A stretch of DNA of 64,000 bases from Georgenia muralis (GTDB taxonomy: Bacteria > Actinomycetota > Actinomycetes > Actinomycetales > Actinomycetaceae). The translations under genes and the position numbers were made by a program. The DNA lies in assembly GCF_003814705.1 (NCBI RefSeq), contig NZ_RKRA01000001.1, positions 868,001 to 932,000 on the forward strand, given 5' to 3'. The notes beneath the pieces were generated by a model. The model saw only the letters and a list, made by a program, of their open reading frames with translations. It ran no database searches and was not told where the DNA came from. Below, piece after piece: positions 23,135 to 31,134 of the stretch (the first letter of the stretch is position 1; every line of letters begins with the position of its first letter).

Positions 23135-25198
23135 ATGGTTGATGCTGCCGTCCCCGAGCCCGCCCGTCCGCTGCGCGTCGCCGTCGTCGGGGCCATGGGC
23201 TACGGCGTCAACCACCTGCGCGCCCTGCGCGGTCTCGCCGCCGAGGGCCGCGCGGTCCTCGTGGCGGTGGTCGACCGTCGTCCGCTCGAGGGCGAGGCCG
23301 CCGAGCTCGCCGGCGACGCCGCGTACCACCAGGACCTCGCCGACGTCCTGGCCGTCGACCCGCCCGACGTCGTCACCATCGCCACCCCGATCCCGTCCCA
23401 CGCCCCGCTCGCCACCGCGGCCATGCGGGCCGGCTGCCACGTGCTGCTGGAGAAGCCCCCGACGGCCTCCCTCGCCGCGTACGAGGAGCTGCTCGCCGTC
23501 GCCCGCGAGACCCGCCGCGCCTGCCAGGTCGGTTTCCAGGCCAACGGCTCCAGCGCCTACGCCGTCATCGACGAGGTCGTGGCCGACGAGGAGATCGGCG
23601 AGGTCACCGGCATCGGCGTCGTCGGCACGTGGGTGCGGCCCACCTCCTACTTCGAGCGAGCCCCGTGGGCGGGCCGGCGCCGCCTGGACGGGGTCGACGT
23701 CGTCGACGGGGTCGTGACGAACCCCCTCGCCCACGCCGTCGCCGCGGCGTTGCGGATCGACGGCTCCACCCGTGCGGAGGACGTCGCCGTCGTCGAGGCC
23801 GAGCTCTTCCGCGCCAACGACATCGAGGCCGACGACACCTCCTCCGTGCGCATCATCACCACGGGCGGGCGCAAGATCGCGCTCGGGCTGACCGTGTGCG
23901 CGGCCGAGGCGTCCGAGCCGCGCGTCATCGTCCACGGCACGGACGGACGGGTGGTCTTCCGGTACAAGACCGACGAGGTCGACGTCGATGGCGTCTCGGG
24001 CCGGCGCACCGTGGCGTGCACGACGACGCCCCTGCTGGCCAACCTCGTCGACCACCTCCACGACGCCGACGTCCCGCTCCTCAGCTCGCTGGAGGACACC
24101 GGCGCGTTCATGCGGGTCCTCGAGGCCGTGCGCACCGCCGACGAGCCGGCGCCGATCCCCGCCGAGCTGGTGGAGTGGGGCGAGGATGAGGTGGGCCGTC
24201 ACGTCGTCGTGCGCGACGTCGAGCACTGGTGCGACCGGGTGGCCGACGAGCTGCGCACCTTCACCACCCTCGGTGCGCCGTGGGCGCCCGCCCACGGAGC
24301 GATCGCCCGGTTGAGCGTCGGCGGGACCGACGTCGCGACCTACGTCGACGGCGCCGGAACCTCGGCGCTGGACAGCCCCCGGCCCCACCTGCACCCGGTT
24401 CGCACCCTCGCCGGGGTGTGCGTCACCGACGTCGCACCGTCGGACCACACCTGGCACGCCGGGGTCGGGCTGGCGGTGCAGGACGTGGACGGCAACAACC
24501 TGTGGGGCGGGCGCACGTACCTGCCCGGACGCGGGTACACCTGGCGGCCCGACCACGGCCGGATCACCCATGAGGGGTGGGTGGAGGAGCCCTCGGGCGC
24601 CGCGCCGCCCGCCGGCGGGGCCGCCGACCCGGCCACCGGTGCCCGCGCCGTCGAGCGCCTCGCCTGGCGCGCTCCCGACGGCGCCGTGCTGCTCACCGAG
24701 ACCCGCACCCTGACGTGGGCCGCGGCGCCGGAGGGCTGGGAGCTCGGCCTGGAGTCGGTGCTCACCGCGGACGGCGCCCCGGTCACCCTCGGCTCACCGG
24801 GCACGAACGGTCGCGAGGGCGGCGGCTACGGCGGGTTCTTCTGGCGGCTGCCGGCGTGCAGGGATGTGGACGTGCGGACCGCCGGCGATGCCGGCGAGGA
24901 GGCCGTCCACGGCACGGTCGCCCCGTGGCTCGGTTGGTCGGCGACCACCGAGGCCGGCGACGTCACCCTGGTGCTCGCCGGCGCGACGCCGGAGACCGCC
25001 GCCGACCCGTGGTTCGTCCGGGTCTCGGGCTACCCCGGGATCGGCTCGGCGCTGGCGTGGGAGGAGCCGGTGGTCGTGACGCCGGGCACGCCGCTCACCC
25101 GCGCGTTCCGGGTGCTCGTCGCGGACGGACGGCTGTCCCGCGAGGCGGTGGCGTCCGCCGGTGCGCGCCTGGCGACGGGGGCATCGGCGCCGGCCTGA
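23135..25198 (+). CDS. Gfo/Idh/MocA oxidoreductase fused to a PmoA-like (DUF6807) domain
   Basis: 687 residues. Residues 1 to about 365 are a Gfo/Idh/MocA NAD(P)-dependent oxidoreductase (RVAVVGAMGYGVNHLRAL, then VLLEKPP with the catalytic-site Lys and GFQANGSSAY). From about residue 395 to the end is a PmoA-like domain (PRPHLHPVRTLAGVCVTDV, DHTWHAGVGLAVQDVDG, YGGFFWRLP). In the public families these two domains are usually separate but neighbouring genes. The pair is thought to act on unusual or oxidised sugars, with substrate unknown. It belongs to the regulon through operator 6, which touches the start codon. The mRNA is probably leaderless. Confidence 0.82.
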   Translation: MVDAAVPEPARPLRVAVVGAMGYGVNHLRALRGLAAEGRAVLVAVVDRRPLEGEAAELAGDAAYHQDLADVLAVDPPDVVTIATPIPSHAPLATAAMRAGCHVLLEKPPTASLAAYEELLAVARETRRACQVGFQANGSSAYAVIDEVVADEEIGEVTGIGVVGTWVRPTSYFERAPWAGRRRLDGVDVVDGVVTNPLAHAVAAALRIDGSTRAEDVAVVEAELFRANDIEADDTSSVRIITTGGRKIALGLTVCAAEASEPRVIVHGTDGRVVFRYKTDEVDVDGVSGRRTVACTTTPLLANLVDHLHDADVPLLSSLEDTGAFMRVLEAVRTADEPAPIPAELVEWGEDEVGRHVVVRDVEHWCDRVADELRTFTTLGAPWAPAHGAIARLSVGGTDVATYVDGAGTSALDSPRPHLHPVRTLAGVCVTDVAPSDHTWHAGVGLAVQDVDGNNLWGGRTYLPGRGYTWRPDHGRITHEGWVEEPSGAAPPAGGAADPATGARAVERLAWRAPDGAVLLTETRTLTWAAAPEGWELGLESVLTADGAPVTLGSPGTNGREGGGYGGFFWRLPACRDVDVRTAGDAGEEAVHGTVAPWLGWSATTEAGDVTLVLAGATPETAADPWFVRVSGYPGIGSALAWEEPVVVTPGTPLTRAFRVLVADGRLSREAVASAGARLATGASAPA

Positions 25199-25236
25199 GG
25201 CCGCTCGGCCCCGGGGCGCCGTCTGACGGGCCTGCC

Positions 25237-25296
25237 CGAGCGCGATGTGACGGCGTTGTCGTCGCACGAGCGCGATGTCACGAAATCGTCGTCCCC
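25237..25296. repeat. 30-bp imperfect direct repeat
   Basis: CGAGCGCGATGTGACG begins at 25237 and CGAGCGCGATGTCACG at 25267, both followed by a similar GTCGTC end, so the period is exactly 30 bases. The second copy contains the half-site TGTCACGAAATC, also seen at 13467-13484. Confidence 0.6.
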
Positions 25297-25406
25297 CAGT
25301 GCGGAAACCCGCAACAACGCAACACCGACTGGCGGGATCCGGCGCCGCGCCTTCCAAGTACGCCGCTCGACCGGCGGCGGCGGTACCCGGCTCGCACCTC
25401 GCGCAT

Positions 25407-25464
25407 CGAGTTGGGGGTTGTTGCGGTCTCGGAGTCCGACCGGGCAGCAACAACCCCCAACTCG
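25407..25464. repeat. Long hairpin element, copy A
   Basis: CGAGTTGGGGGTTGTTGC (25407-25424) is perfectly complementary to GCAACAACCCCCAACTCG (25447-25464), with a 22-base loop. A related, shorter hairpin with CGAGTTGTGAGTT arms lies at 35425-35482. It lies between converging genes and may terminate transcription or be an interspersed element. Confidence 0.75.
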
Positions 25465-25510
25465 AGGACGCCGCGGAGCGGCGGCCCAGCGCCCCACACC
25501 GATCACCGCG

Positions 25511-25676
25511 CCACGCGCGCCCGATCAGCGCTTGGCGAGCTTCAGCCCGAGCACCGCGCCACGCGCGCCCGATCAGCGCTTGGCGAACTCCAGCCCGAGC
25601 ACCGCACCACGCGCGCCCGATCACCGCGCCACGCGCGCCCGATCAGCGCTTGGCGAGCTCCACCCCGAGCTCGAGG
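25511..25676. repeat. 48-bp tandem repeat copying the 3' end of the Gfo gene
   Basis: Full units start at 25511, 25559 and 25629, with a partial unit at 25607. Each begins CCACGCGCGCCCGATCA, and each full unit carries AGCGCTTGGCGA, the reverse complement of the last codons and stop of the downstream Gfo gene. The unit at 25629-25676 is the genuine gene end; the others lie past the stop codon. Confidence 0.75.
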
Positions 25677-26989
25677 TCGTCGACGACCACCGGCAGCCCG
25701 GTGCGGATCGACTCGTTCGCCGCGATGCCCACAGCCACCGCGCGCACGCCGTCGACGTAGCCGGCGGGCCGGCCGAGCGCGTCCTCGCCCGGGCCACGGA
25801 AGACGTCGGAGAGCAGGATCTTGTCGCCGCCGCCGTGCGAGCCCTCCCCCATGGGGATCTCGACCTCCTGCGCGCGCTCCCAGTGGTTCTGGACGATGAG
25901 GCGCTCACCCTTGGGGCGCAGCACGTCGGCGCTCTCGGCCTCGCGGGCGCTGGGGTCGAGGACCGCCCGGCCGGACGCGTCGAACTCGACCGACCCGCGC
26001 TCGACCACCTCGAGCTCGGCCCGGCCCTTGGTGCCGTTGACCGTGACCTTGTACCCCTCCCACGGCGCGTGGGCGTTGAGGGAGTAGGTGAGGAGGGCGC
26101 CGCCGCGGTAGTCGACGATGACGGCCATGTTGTCCTCGATGGTGATGCCCGGGGCGAAGACGTCCTGGTCGCGGTGGTAGCCGTCGTAGCCCTCGGCGTC
26201 GAGGTAGAGCCGCCGCAGCCGCTCGTCCTGGCGCATGTCCAGCGACCAGCGGTCGCCCGGCTCGGCGTCGACGCCGCGAGCCGGACGCGGCCCGGCCTGC
26301 GCGGCGCCGGCGCCCTGGTCGCCGTAGAACGCCAGGCGTCCGCGGGCGTAGACGCGCTCGGGTGCGTCGTCGAGCCACCAGTTGACCAGGTCGAAGTGGT
26401 GGGAGGACTTGTGCACGAGCAGGCCGCCGGAGAGGGCCTTCTCCCGGTGCCAGCGGCGGAAGTAGTCCGCGCCGTGGACCGTGTCGAGCGCCCACTCGAA
26501 GTGCACCGACGTCACCTCGCCGATCCGGCCGGACGCGATGACCTCCTTGAGCGCGGAGTTGCGCGGCGAGTAGCGGTAGTTGAACGTCATGACGACGTTG
26601 CGGCCGGTCCGCTCGGCACCGGCGGTGATCTTCTTGCAGCCCTCGGCGTCGATGGTCAGCGGCTTCTCGACGACGACGTCGGCCCCGGCGTCCATGGCGC
26701 GGGTGACGAGGTCGGCGTGGGTGTGGTCCGGCGCGGTGATGACGACCGTCTCGATCTGGTGCTCGTGGACCATCTCCTCGAGCTGGCTCGGCTCGTAGCG
26801 GGGCAGCGGCTTCCTGCCGGCCGCGCCGATCAGCTCGTCGTAGTAGGCGGCGCGGCCGGGGTTCGGCTCGCACCAGGCCACGAGCTCGGCGACCTCGGCG
26901 TGGTCGCCGACCATGGCGTCGATGTACATCTGGGCGCGGTGACCGGTCCCCGCCACGGCGTAACGGCGGGTGGTGGGCTCGGACGTCAT
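25643..26989 (-). CDS. Gfo/Idh/MocA-family oxidoreductase
   Basis: About 448 residues from ATG 26989, with GAGGAG upstream; the frame is open 41 codons further but runs into the operator. The N-terminal NAD-binding fold is RYAVAGTGHRAQMYIDAMVG. The conserved VVVEKPLTIDAEGCKK gives the catalytic EKP motif, and NYRYSPRNSALKE, EWALDTVHGADYFRRWH and HKSSHHFDLVNWWL follow, the last with the His pair seen in several sugar dehydrogenases. The substrate is unknown; the operator at 27009-27022 places it with pectin use. Downstream of its stop, copies of its own 3' end are repeated. Confidence 0.85.
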   Translation of the reverse strand: MTSEPTTRRYAVAGTGHRAQMYIDAMVGDHAEVAELVAWCEPNPGRAAYYDELIGAAGRKPLPRYEPSQLEEMVHEHQIETVVITAPDHTHADLVTRAMDAGADVVVEKPLTIDAEGCKKITAGAERTGRNVVMTFNYRYSPRNSALKEVIASGRIGEVTSVHFEWALDTVHGADYFRRWHREKALSGGLLVHKSSHHFDLVNWWLDDAPERVYARGRLAFYGDQGAGAAQAGPRPARGVDAEPGDRWSLDMRQDERLRRLYLDAEGYDGYHRDQDVFAPGITIEDNMAVIVDYRGGALLTYSLNAHAPWEGYKVTVNGTKGRAELEVVERGSVEFDASGRAVLDPSAREAESADVLRPKGERLIVQNHWERAQEVEIPMGEGSHGGGDKILLSDVFRGPGEDALGRPAGYVDGVRAVAVGIAANESIRTGLPVVVDDLELGVELAKR

Positions 26990-27008
26990 TGGCGTGCTCC
27001 TCGAGTTG

Positions 27009-27022
27009 TGAAAGCGCTTACC
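27009..27022. promoter_or_regulatory. LacI-type operator 7 (Gfo promoter)
   Basis: TGAAAGCGCTTACC is centred on AAGCGCTT, 20 bases upstream of the Gfo start codon on the minus strand. Confidence 0.8.
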
Positions 27023-27152
27023 TACAGTCTGCCACGTCACGGCCGACCGCGTGGGGTCGGCGACCGGTCCCCTTTCCCCGGCCGACCGACCGCCGTAGGG
27101 TCGCAACGACATTTACGGACGGCGGTGCGCCGCCGCCTTCCCGGGAGGTCCC

Positions 27153-28313
27153 ATGAGCACCGACTTCGACGCCATCACCGTCGAGGACCTGCGCGCCGTC
27201 GGCGGGCTGAAGTGGGCGGCCTTCCCCGGCACGATCGGGGCCTGGGTCGCCGAGATGGACTTCGGCGCCGCCGAGCCGGTCACCGCCGCCCTGCACGCCG
27301 CCGTCGACCGGGGGCTCTTCGGCTACCTGCCCACCGCCGTCGCCAAGGACATGTCCGCCGCGTACGCCGGGTGGGCCCGCCAGCGCTACGGGTGGGACCT
27401 GCCGACCCGCAACGTCCGGGCGATGGCCGACGTCCTGGCCACCCTCGAGATGACCATCACCCACTTCACCGCGCCCGGCTCGCCGGTCATCCTGCCCACA
27501 CCGGCGTACATGCCCTTCCTCACCCTCCCGCCCGCGCTGGGCCGGGAGGTCATCCAGGTGCCGCTCCTCCTCGAGGACGGTCGCTACGTCTACGACCTCG
27601 ACGGCGTCGACGCCGCGTTCACCGCCGGCGCCGGCCTGCTCATCCTGTGCAACCCGCACAACCCCGTCGGCCGGGTCCTGGAGCGCTCGGAGATGGAGGC
27701 GATCGCCGGCGTCGTCGACGCCCACTGCGGCCGGGTCTTCTCCGACGAGATCCACGCCCCGCTCGTCTACCCCGGGCGCACCCACGTCCCGTACGCCTCG
27801 ATCTCCGCGACGACGGCGGCCCACACCATCACCGCGACGTCGGCGTCGAAGGCCTGGAACCTGCCCGGGCTCAAGGCGGCGCAGGCCGTGCTGTCCAACG
27901 ACGCGGACCGGCGGCGGTGGGCGGAGGTGGCGACCTGGGCCGAGCACGGCGCCGCCAACCTCGGCGTCATCGCCAACACGGCCGCCTACACCGAGGGCGG
28001 GCCGTGGCTCGCGCGGGTGCTGGACTACCTCGACGGCAACCGGCGCCGCCTCGGAGAGCTCCTGGCCGAGCGCATCCCGGAGATCCGCTGCACCGAGCCG
28101 GAGGGCACGTACCTCGCGTGGCTCGACTGCCGCGCCCTCGAGCTGGGCGACCGGCCGTCGGAGTTCTTCCGCGCCGAGGCGAAGGTGACCATGACCGACG
28201 GGGTGCTCTGCGGCGGGGCCGGCGCGGGCTTCGCCCGGTTCAACTTCGCCATGCCGCGCCCGGTGCTCGAGCAGGCGGTCGACCAGATGGCCCAGGCGCT
28301 GGCGCGGCGCTGA
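27153..28313 (+). CDS. MalY/PatB-type PLP aminotransferase / C-S lyase
   Basis: 386 residues with GGGAGG before ATG 27153. The fold-type I aminotransferase pattern is clear: GAWVAEMDFGAAEPV near the start, LPTPAYMPFLTLPP, LILCNPHNPVGRVL, VFSDEIHAPLVYPG (Asp binding the cofactor ring) and TATSASKAWNLPGLK, where Lys is the Schiff-base residue. The PHNP and SDEIH forms are typical of PatB/MalY cystathionine beta-lyases, which release thiols from Cys conjugates. It is divergent from the Gfo gene and has no AAGCGCTT operator of its own closer than 27009-27022, so membership in the regulon is uncertain. Confidence 0.88.
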   Translation: MSTDFDAITVEDLRAVGGLKWAAFPGTIGAWVAEMDFGAAEPVTAALHAAVDRGLFGYLPTAVAKDMSAAYAGWARQRYGWDLPTRNVRAMADVLATLEMTITHFTAPGSPVILPTPAYMPFLTLPPALGREVIQVPLLLEDGRYVYDLDGVDAAFTAGAGLLILCNPHNPVGRVLERSEMEAIAGVVDAHCGRVFSDEIHAPLVYPGRTHVPYASISATTAAHTITATSASKAWNLPGLKAAQAVLSNDADRRRWAEVATWAEHGAANLGVIANTAAYTEGGPWLARVLDYLDGNRRRLGELLAERIPEIRCTEPEGTYLAWLDCRALELGDRPSEFFRAEAKVTMTDGVLCGGAGAGFARFNFAMPRPVLEQAVDQMAQALARR

Positions 28314-28330
28314 GGCCGGCCCTGAGCGCT

Positions 28331-28406
28331 GCCGACGCCGGGGGCACCGGCGCGGCGCCACCGACGCCGGGCCGGCGCCCCCTGCGCATCCGGTCCCGGC
28401 GTCGGC
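28331..28406. terminator. Possible bidirectional terminator
   Basis: GCCGACGCCGGG (28331-28342) is complementary to CCCGGCGTCGGC (28395-28406), with a further GC-rich inner palindrome. It lies between converging genes. The long loop makes this tentative. Confidence 0.35.
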
Positions 28407-28418
28407 CCTGCCGTGGTC

Positions 28419-28967
28419 TCAGTCCTCGTCGGTGTCGTCCTCCACCGAGGCGGTCGGGACGCCGTCGACGCACACCGCCTGCAGCTTGGTCTCGGACCCC
28501 CCGGTCCTGAACTCCACCTCGAGGTCGTCATCGTCGTCGCCGAGCTCCACGGTCCACCCCTCCACCGGTGTGGCGTAGAGGAGCTCGAGCGCCGCCCCGC
28601 GGCACACCACGCCCACCTGCCCGCCCGTGACGTCCCAGGTGCGCGCCACCTCGCCGGTGGTGGTGGGTGGCTCGGTGGGCTCAATGGTGGGATCCGCGGT
28701 GGGCTCCGACGTCGGGCTGGGCGTCGGGCCGACGGTGGGGTCGGGCGCGGCAGCCTCCTGGGCCGCGCGGGCCGACTCGACCTCGACGGGGCTGAGGACG
28801 CTCGCGCGGCCCTCCCCCGGGTCGACCACGGCGGCCACGGCCCACCACGCGACGAGCCCGACGAGCGCGACGGCGAGCACCCAGGCGAGGACCATGACCG
28901 CGCCGCCGACGCGGCCCGTGCCGCCGGCGTTCCCGCCCCGGCGCCCTGCGCCGCCCGTCCCGTCCAT
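28419..28967 (-). CDS. Single-pass membrane protein with acidic extracellular domain
   Basis: 182 residues, function unknown. There is a short Gly/Arg-rich cytoplasmic start, then one helix (AVMVLAWVLAVALVGLVAWW), then a Thr/Pro/Glu linker (TVGPTPSPTSEPTADPTIEP). The C-terminal domain of about 75 residues contains two Cys (GVVCRGAAL; QAVCVDGV), which may form a disulfide, and ends in Asp/Glu. The layout recalls actinobacterial septum- or wall-associated anchored proteins, but I cannot name the family. It is divergent from the two-component system. Confidence 0.7.
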   Translation of the reverse strand: MDGTGGAGRRGGNAGGTGRVGGAVMVLAWVLAVALVGLVAWWAVAAVVDPGEGRASVLSPVEVESARAAQEAAAPDPTVGPTPSPTSEPTADPTIEPTEPPTTTGEVARTWDVTGGQVGVVCRGAALELLYATPVEGWTVELGDDDDDLEVEFRTGGSETKLQAVCVDGVPTASVEDDTDED

Positions 28968-28991
28968 GCCCCCATGGTGGCGCGCCGGAGG

Positions 28992-29009
28992 GTTAACGCG
29001 TGGCTAAGG
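28992..29009. promoter_or_regulatory. Candidate response-regulator direct repeat (upstream of regulator)
   Basis: GTTAACGCGTGGCTAAGG contains two TTAA/CTAA-type half-sites 11 bases apart, the spacing used by OmpR/PhoB regulators. It is 83 bases before the regulator gene; a similar site precedes gene 31135. Confidence 0.4.
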
Positions 29010-29091
29010 CGGTCACAAACCTGTCGTGGGACGCCGCCCGGCCGTCCACAACGCCCGCGACGGCCCGCGGTCATGCCCTACCGTCGGGACC

Positions 29092-29772
29092 GTGGCCGAC
29101 GTGCTCATCGTCGAGGACGATGCGACGATCCGCACCGCCCTGGTGCGGGCCCTCGGCGCGCGCCACCACTCCACCATGACGGCGCCCGACGCGATGAGCG
29201 GGCTGCAGTCCCTCGTCGAGCACCGTCCCGACGTCGTCCTGCTCGACCTGGGCCTGCCCGACCTCGACGGCGCCGCCCTCCTGGCGATGATCCGGGCCGT
29301 GAGCGACGTGCCGGTCATCGTCGTCAGCGCCCGGGACGAGGGGGCGGGGATCGTCGAGCTCCTCGACGCCGGGGCGGACGACTACCTCGTCAAGCCGTTC
29401 GCCGCGGACCAGCTCGAGGCCCGCATCCGGGCGGTGCTGCGCCGCGCCGGTGCCCCGGGACCGGCCGGGCCCCTGACCGTCGGCGGCCTGGTCGTGGACC
29501 CGCGCGCCCGCACCGTCCGGCTCGACGGCGCCGACATCGAGCTCAGCCCCAAGGAGTTCGACCTCCTGCACTACCTCGCCGAGCGGCCCGGCGAGGTGGT
29601 CAAGAAGCGCGAGCTGCTCGCCGAGGTGTGGAACCAGCCCTACGGCGGGGCGGACAAGACGGTCGACGTCCACCTCCACTGGCTGCGGCGCAAGCTCGGC
29701 GAGACCGGCGACGCCCCGCGCTACCTGCACAGCGTGCGCGGCGTCGGGGTGAAGCTGGCCCCGCCGCCATGA
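29092..29772 (+). CDS. OmpR-family response regulator
   Basis: 226 residues from GTG 29092; an ATG 22 codons upstream adds residues unlike any receiver. The receiver domain has DVLIVEDDATIRTAL (acidic pair), VVLLDLGLPDLDG with the phospho-accepting Asp, VSARDEGAGIVE and YLVKPFAADQLEARI (conserved Lys). The winged-helix output domain follows (LSPKEFDLLHYLAERPGEVV ... HLHWLRRKLGE ... SVRGVGVKL). It is paired by a 4-base overlap with the histidine kinase and probably controls the electron-transfer operon downstream through 11-bp direct repeats. Confidence 0.93.
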   Translation: MADVLIVEDDATIRTALVRALGARHHSTMTAPDAMSGLQSLVEHRPDVVLLDLGLPDLDGAALLAMIRAVSDVPVIVVSARDEGAGIVELLDAGADDYLVKPFAADQLEARIRAVLRRAGAPGPAGPLTVGGLVVDPRARTVRLDGADIELSPKEFDLLHYLAERPGEVVKKRELLAEVWNQPYGGADKTVDVHLHWLRRKLGETGDAPRYLHSVRGVGVKLAPPP

Positions 29773-31055
29773 GGCGTCTGCTCCTGCTGTACGGCCTGGC
29801 GATGACGACGGCGGTGCTCGTCGCGTTCCTCGTCCCGCTCGGCCTGCTTGCCCGCTCGTTGGCGCAGGAGCGCGCGCTCGACGCCGGGAGGGAGGACGCG
29901 CAGGGCGTGGCCGTCTTCGCGGGCGGCGTCGCCGCCGATGCCGCCCGGCTCGAGGCGGCCGTCCTCGACGTCAACACCGGTCCGCGCACGACCACGGTCT
30001 TCCGCCCCGACGGCTCGCTCGTCGGGCCGGCCGCTGCGGTGACGACGGCGGTGGAGGTGGCCGCCGGTGGCCGCGCCCTGACCGCCCGGACCGACGGGGG
30101 CGTGGAGGTGCTCCTGCCGGTGGGCGGCGCCGACGGTGTGAGCGTGGTCCGCACGTTCGTCCCCGACGGCGAGCTCACCGCCGGGGTGGCGCAGGCCTGG
30201 CTGGTCCTGACCGGGGTCGGCGCCGTGGTCCTGGCGGCGACGGCGATCGCCGCGGACCGGATCGCCGCGCGGCTCTCCCGCTCCGTGCTCGACCTCGCGA
30301 CGGTCGCCGGCCGGCTGGGCGCCGGGGACCTCACCGCGCGGGTGGAGCCCTCGGGGCCGCGGGAGGTGGTCGCCGTCGGGCACGTGCTCAACGGCCTCGG
30401 CGCACGGGTGTCGGCGCTGCTGGCGGACGAGCGCGAGCTCGTCGCGGACCTCTCGCACCGGCTGCGCACCCCGATCACGGCGCTACGCCTGGACACCGAG
30501 CTCCTCACCGACCCCGCCGAGCGCGAGCAGGTGACCGGCCACGTCGACCAGCTCGTCGCCGGGCTGGACGCCGTCCTGTGGGCCGCGCGCCACCCCGCCC
30601 ACGAGGGGGCCACCGGCCGCTGCGACGCCGCCGGGGTCGTCCGCGAGCGCGGAACGTTCTGGGAGGTGCTGGCGTCCGAGCAGGGTCGCGCGCTCACCGT
30701 CGAGACGGCCGGTCCCGCCGAGGTGGCCGTAAACGCGGACGAGCTCGGCGCGGCCCTGGACGTCCTCATCGACAACGTCTTCAGCCACACGCCCGACGGC
30801 ACCGCGTTCCGCCTGGCCGTGGAGCGCGACGCCGGTGCGAGCGGCGCGGCGAGGGTCGTGGTCGAGGACGAGGGGCCGGGGTTCGTCGACCTCCGGCTGG
30901 CCGAGCGCGGTCGCTCCGGCGCGGGGTCGACCGGCCTCGGGCTCGACGTCGCCAGGCGGACGGCCGAGCGGGCCGGCGGGCGCCTGGTGCTCGGCAACGG
31001 AGCAGCCGGCGGAGCACGGATCGTCCTCGAGCTGCCGACCTTGAGGGAGCCTTAA
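29769..31055 (+). CDS. Sensor histidine kinase
   Basis: 428 residues from ATG 29769, overlapping the regulator by 4 bases. TM1 is residues about 5-30 (LYGLAMTTAVLVAFLVPLG) and TM2 about 140-165 (WLVLTGVGAVVLAATAIAA), giving an extracellular sensor of about 110 residues. A HAMP domain follows, then the phospho-acceptor His in DLSHRLRTPITALRLDTELL and ATPase boxes DVLIDNVFSHTP, VEDEGPGF and GSTGLGLDVARRTAERAGG. The signal is unknown. The next operon suggests a redox or metal cue, but this is context only. Confidence 0.93.
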   Translation: MRRLLLLYGLAMTTAVLVAFLVPLGLLARSLAQERALDAGREDAQGVAVFAGGVAADAARLEAAVLDVNTGPRTTTVFRPDGSLVGPAAAVTTAVEVAAGGRALTARTDGGVEVLLPVGGADGVSVVRTFVPDGELTAGVAQAWLVLTGVGAVVLAATAIAADRIAARLSRSVLDLATVAGRLGAGDLTARVEPSGPREVVAVGHVLNGLGARVSALLADERELVADLSHRLRTPITALRLDTELLTDPAEREQVTGHVDQLVAGLDAVLWAARHPAHEGATGRCDAAGVVRERGTFWEVLASEQGRALTVETAGPAEVAVNADELGAALDVLIDNVFSHTPDGTAFRLAVERDAGASGAARVVVEDEGPGFVDLRLAERGRSGAGSTGLGLDVARRTAERAGGRLVLGNGAAGGARIVLELPTLREP

Positions 31056-31065
31056 CCGTTCCTTG
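31050..31065. promoter_or_regulatory. Candidate response-regulator site (upstream of electron-transfer operon)
   Basis: CCTTAACCGTTCCTTG reads in reverse as CAAGGAACGGTTAAGG, with AAGG half-sites 11 bases apart, resembling the site at 28992-29009. It overlaps the kinase stop and is about 70 bases before gene 31135. Confidence 0.4.
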
Positions 31066-31134
31066 CCGCGGCGCTCACCTCGCCGGCGAGAGCGTGGGGT
31101 TGTCAGGACGAACAGACCCCCGAGAGGAACGATC

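Larger units (their letters stand above)
25199..25642. other. Repeat-rich intergenic region
   Basis: No gene is supported in these 444 bases between two converging Gfo-type genes. They hold an imperfect 30-bp direct repeat (25237-25296), a long hairpin (25407-25464) and the outer copies of a 48-bp tandem repeat (from 25511). Arg-rich open frames on both strands are composition artefacts. Confidence 0.6.

Noticed and set aside
25511-25676. CRISPR array or coding repeat protein
   Set aside because: The 48-bp units are directly adjacent with no unique spacers and are derived from the 3' end of the neighbouring gene.
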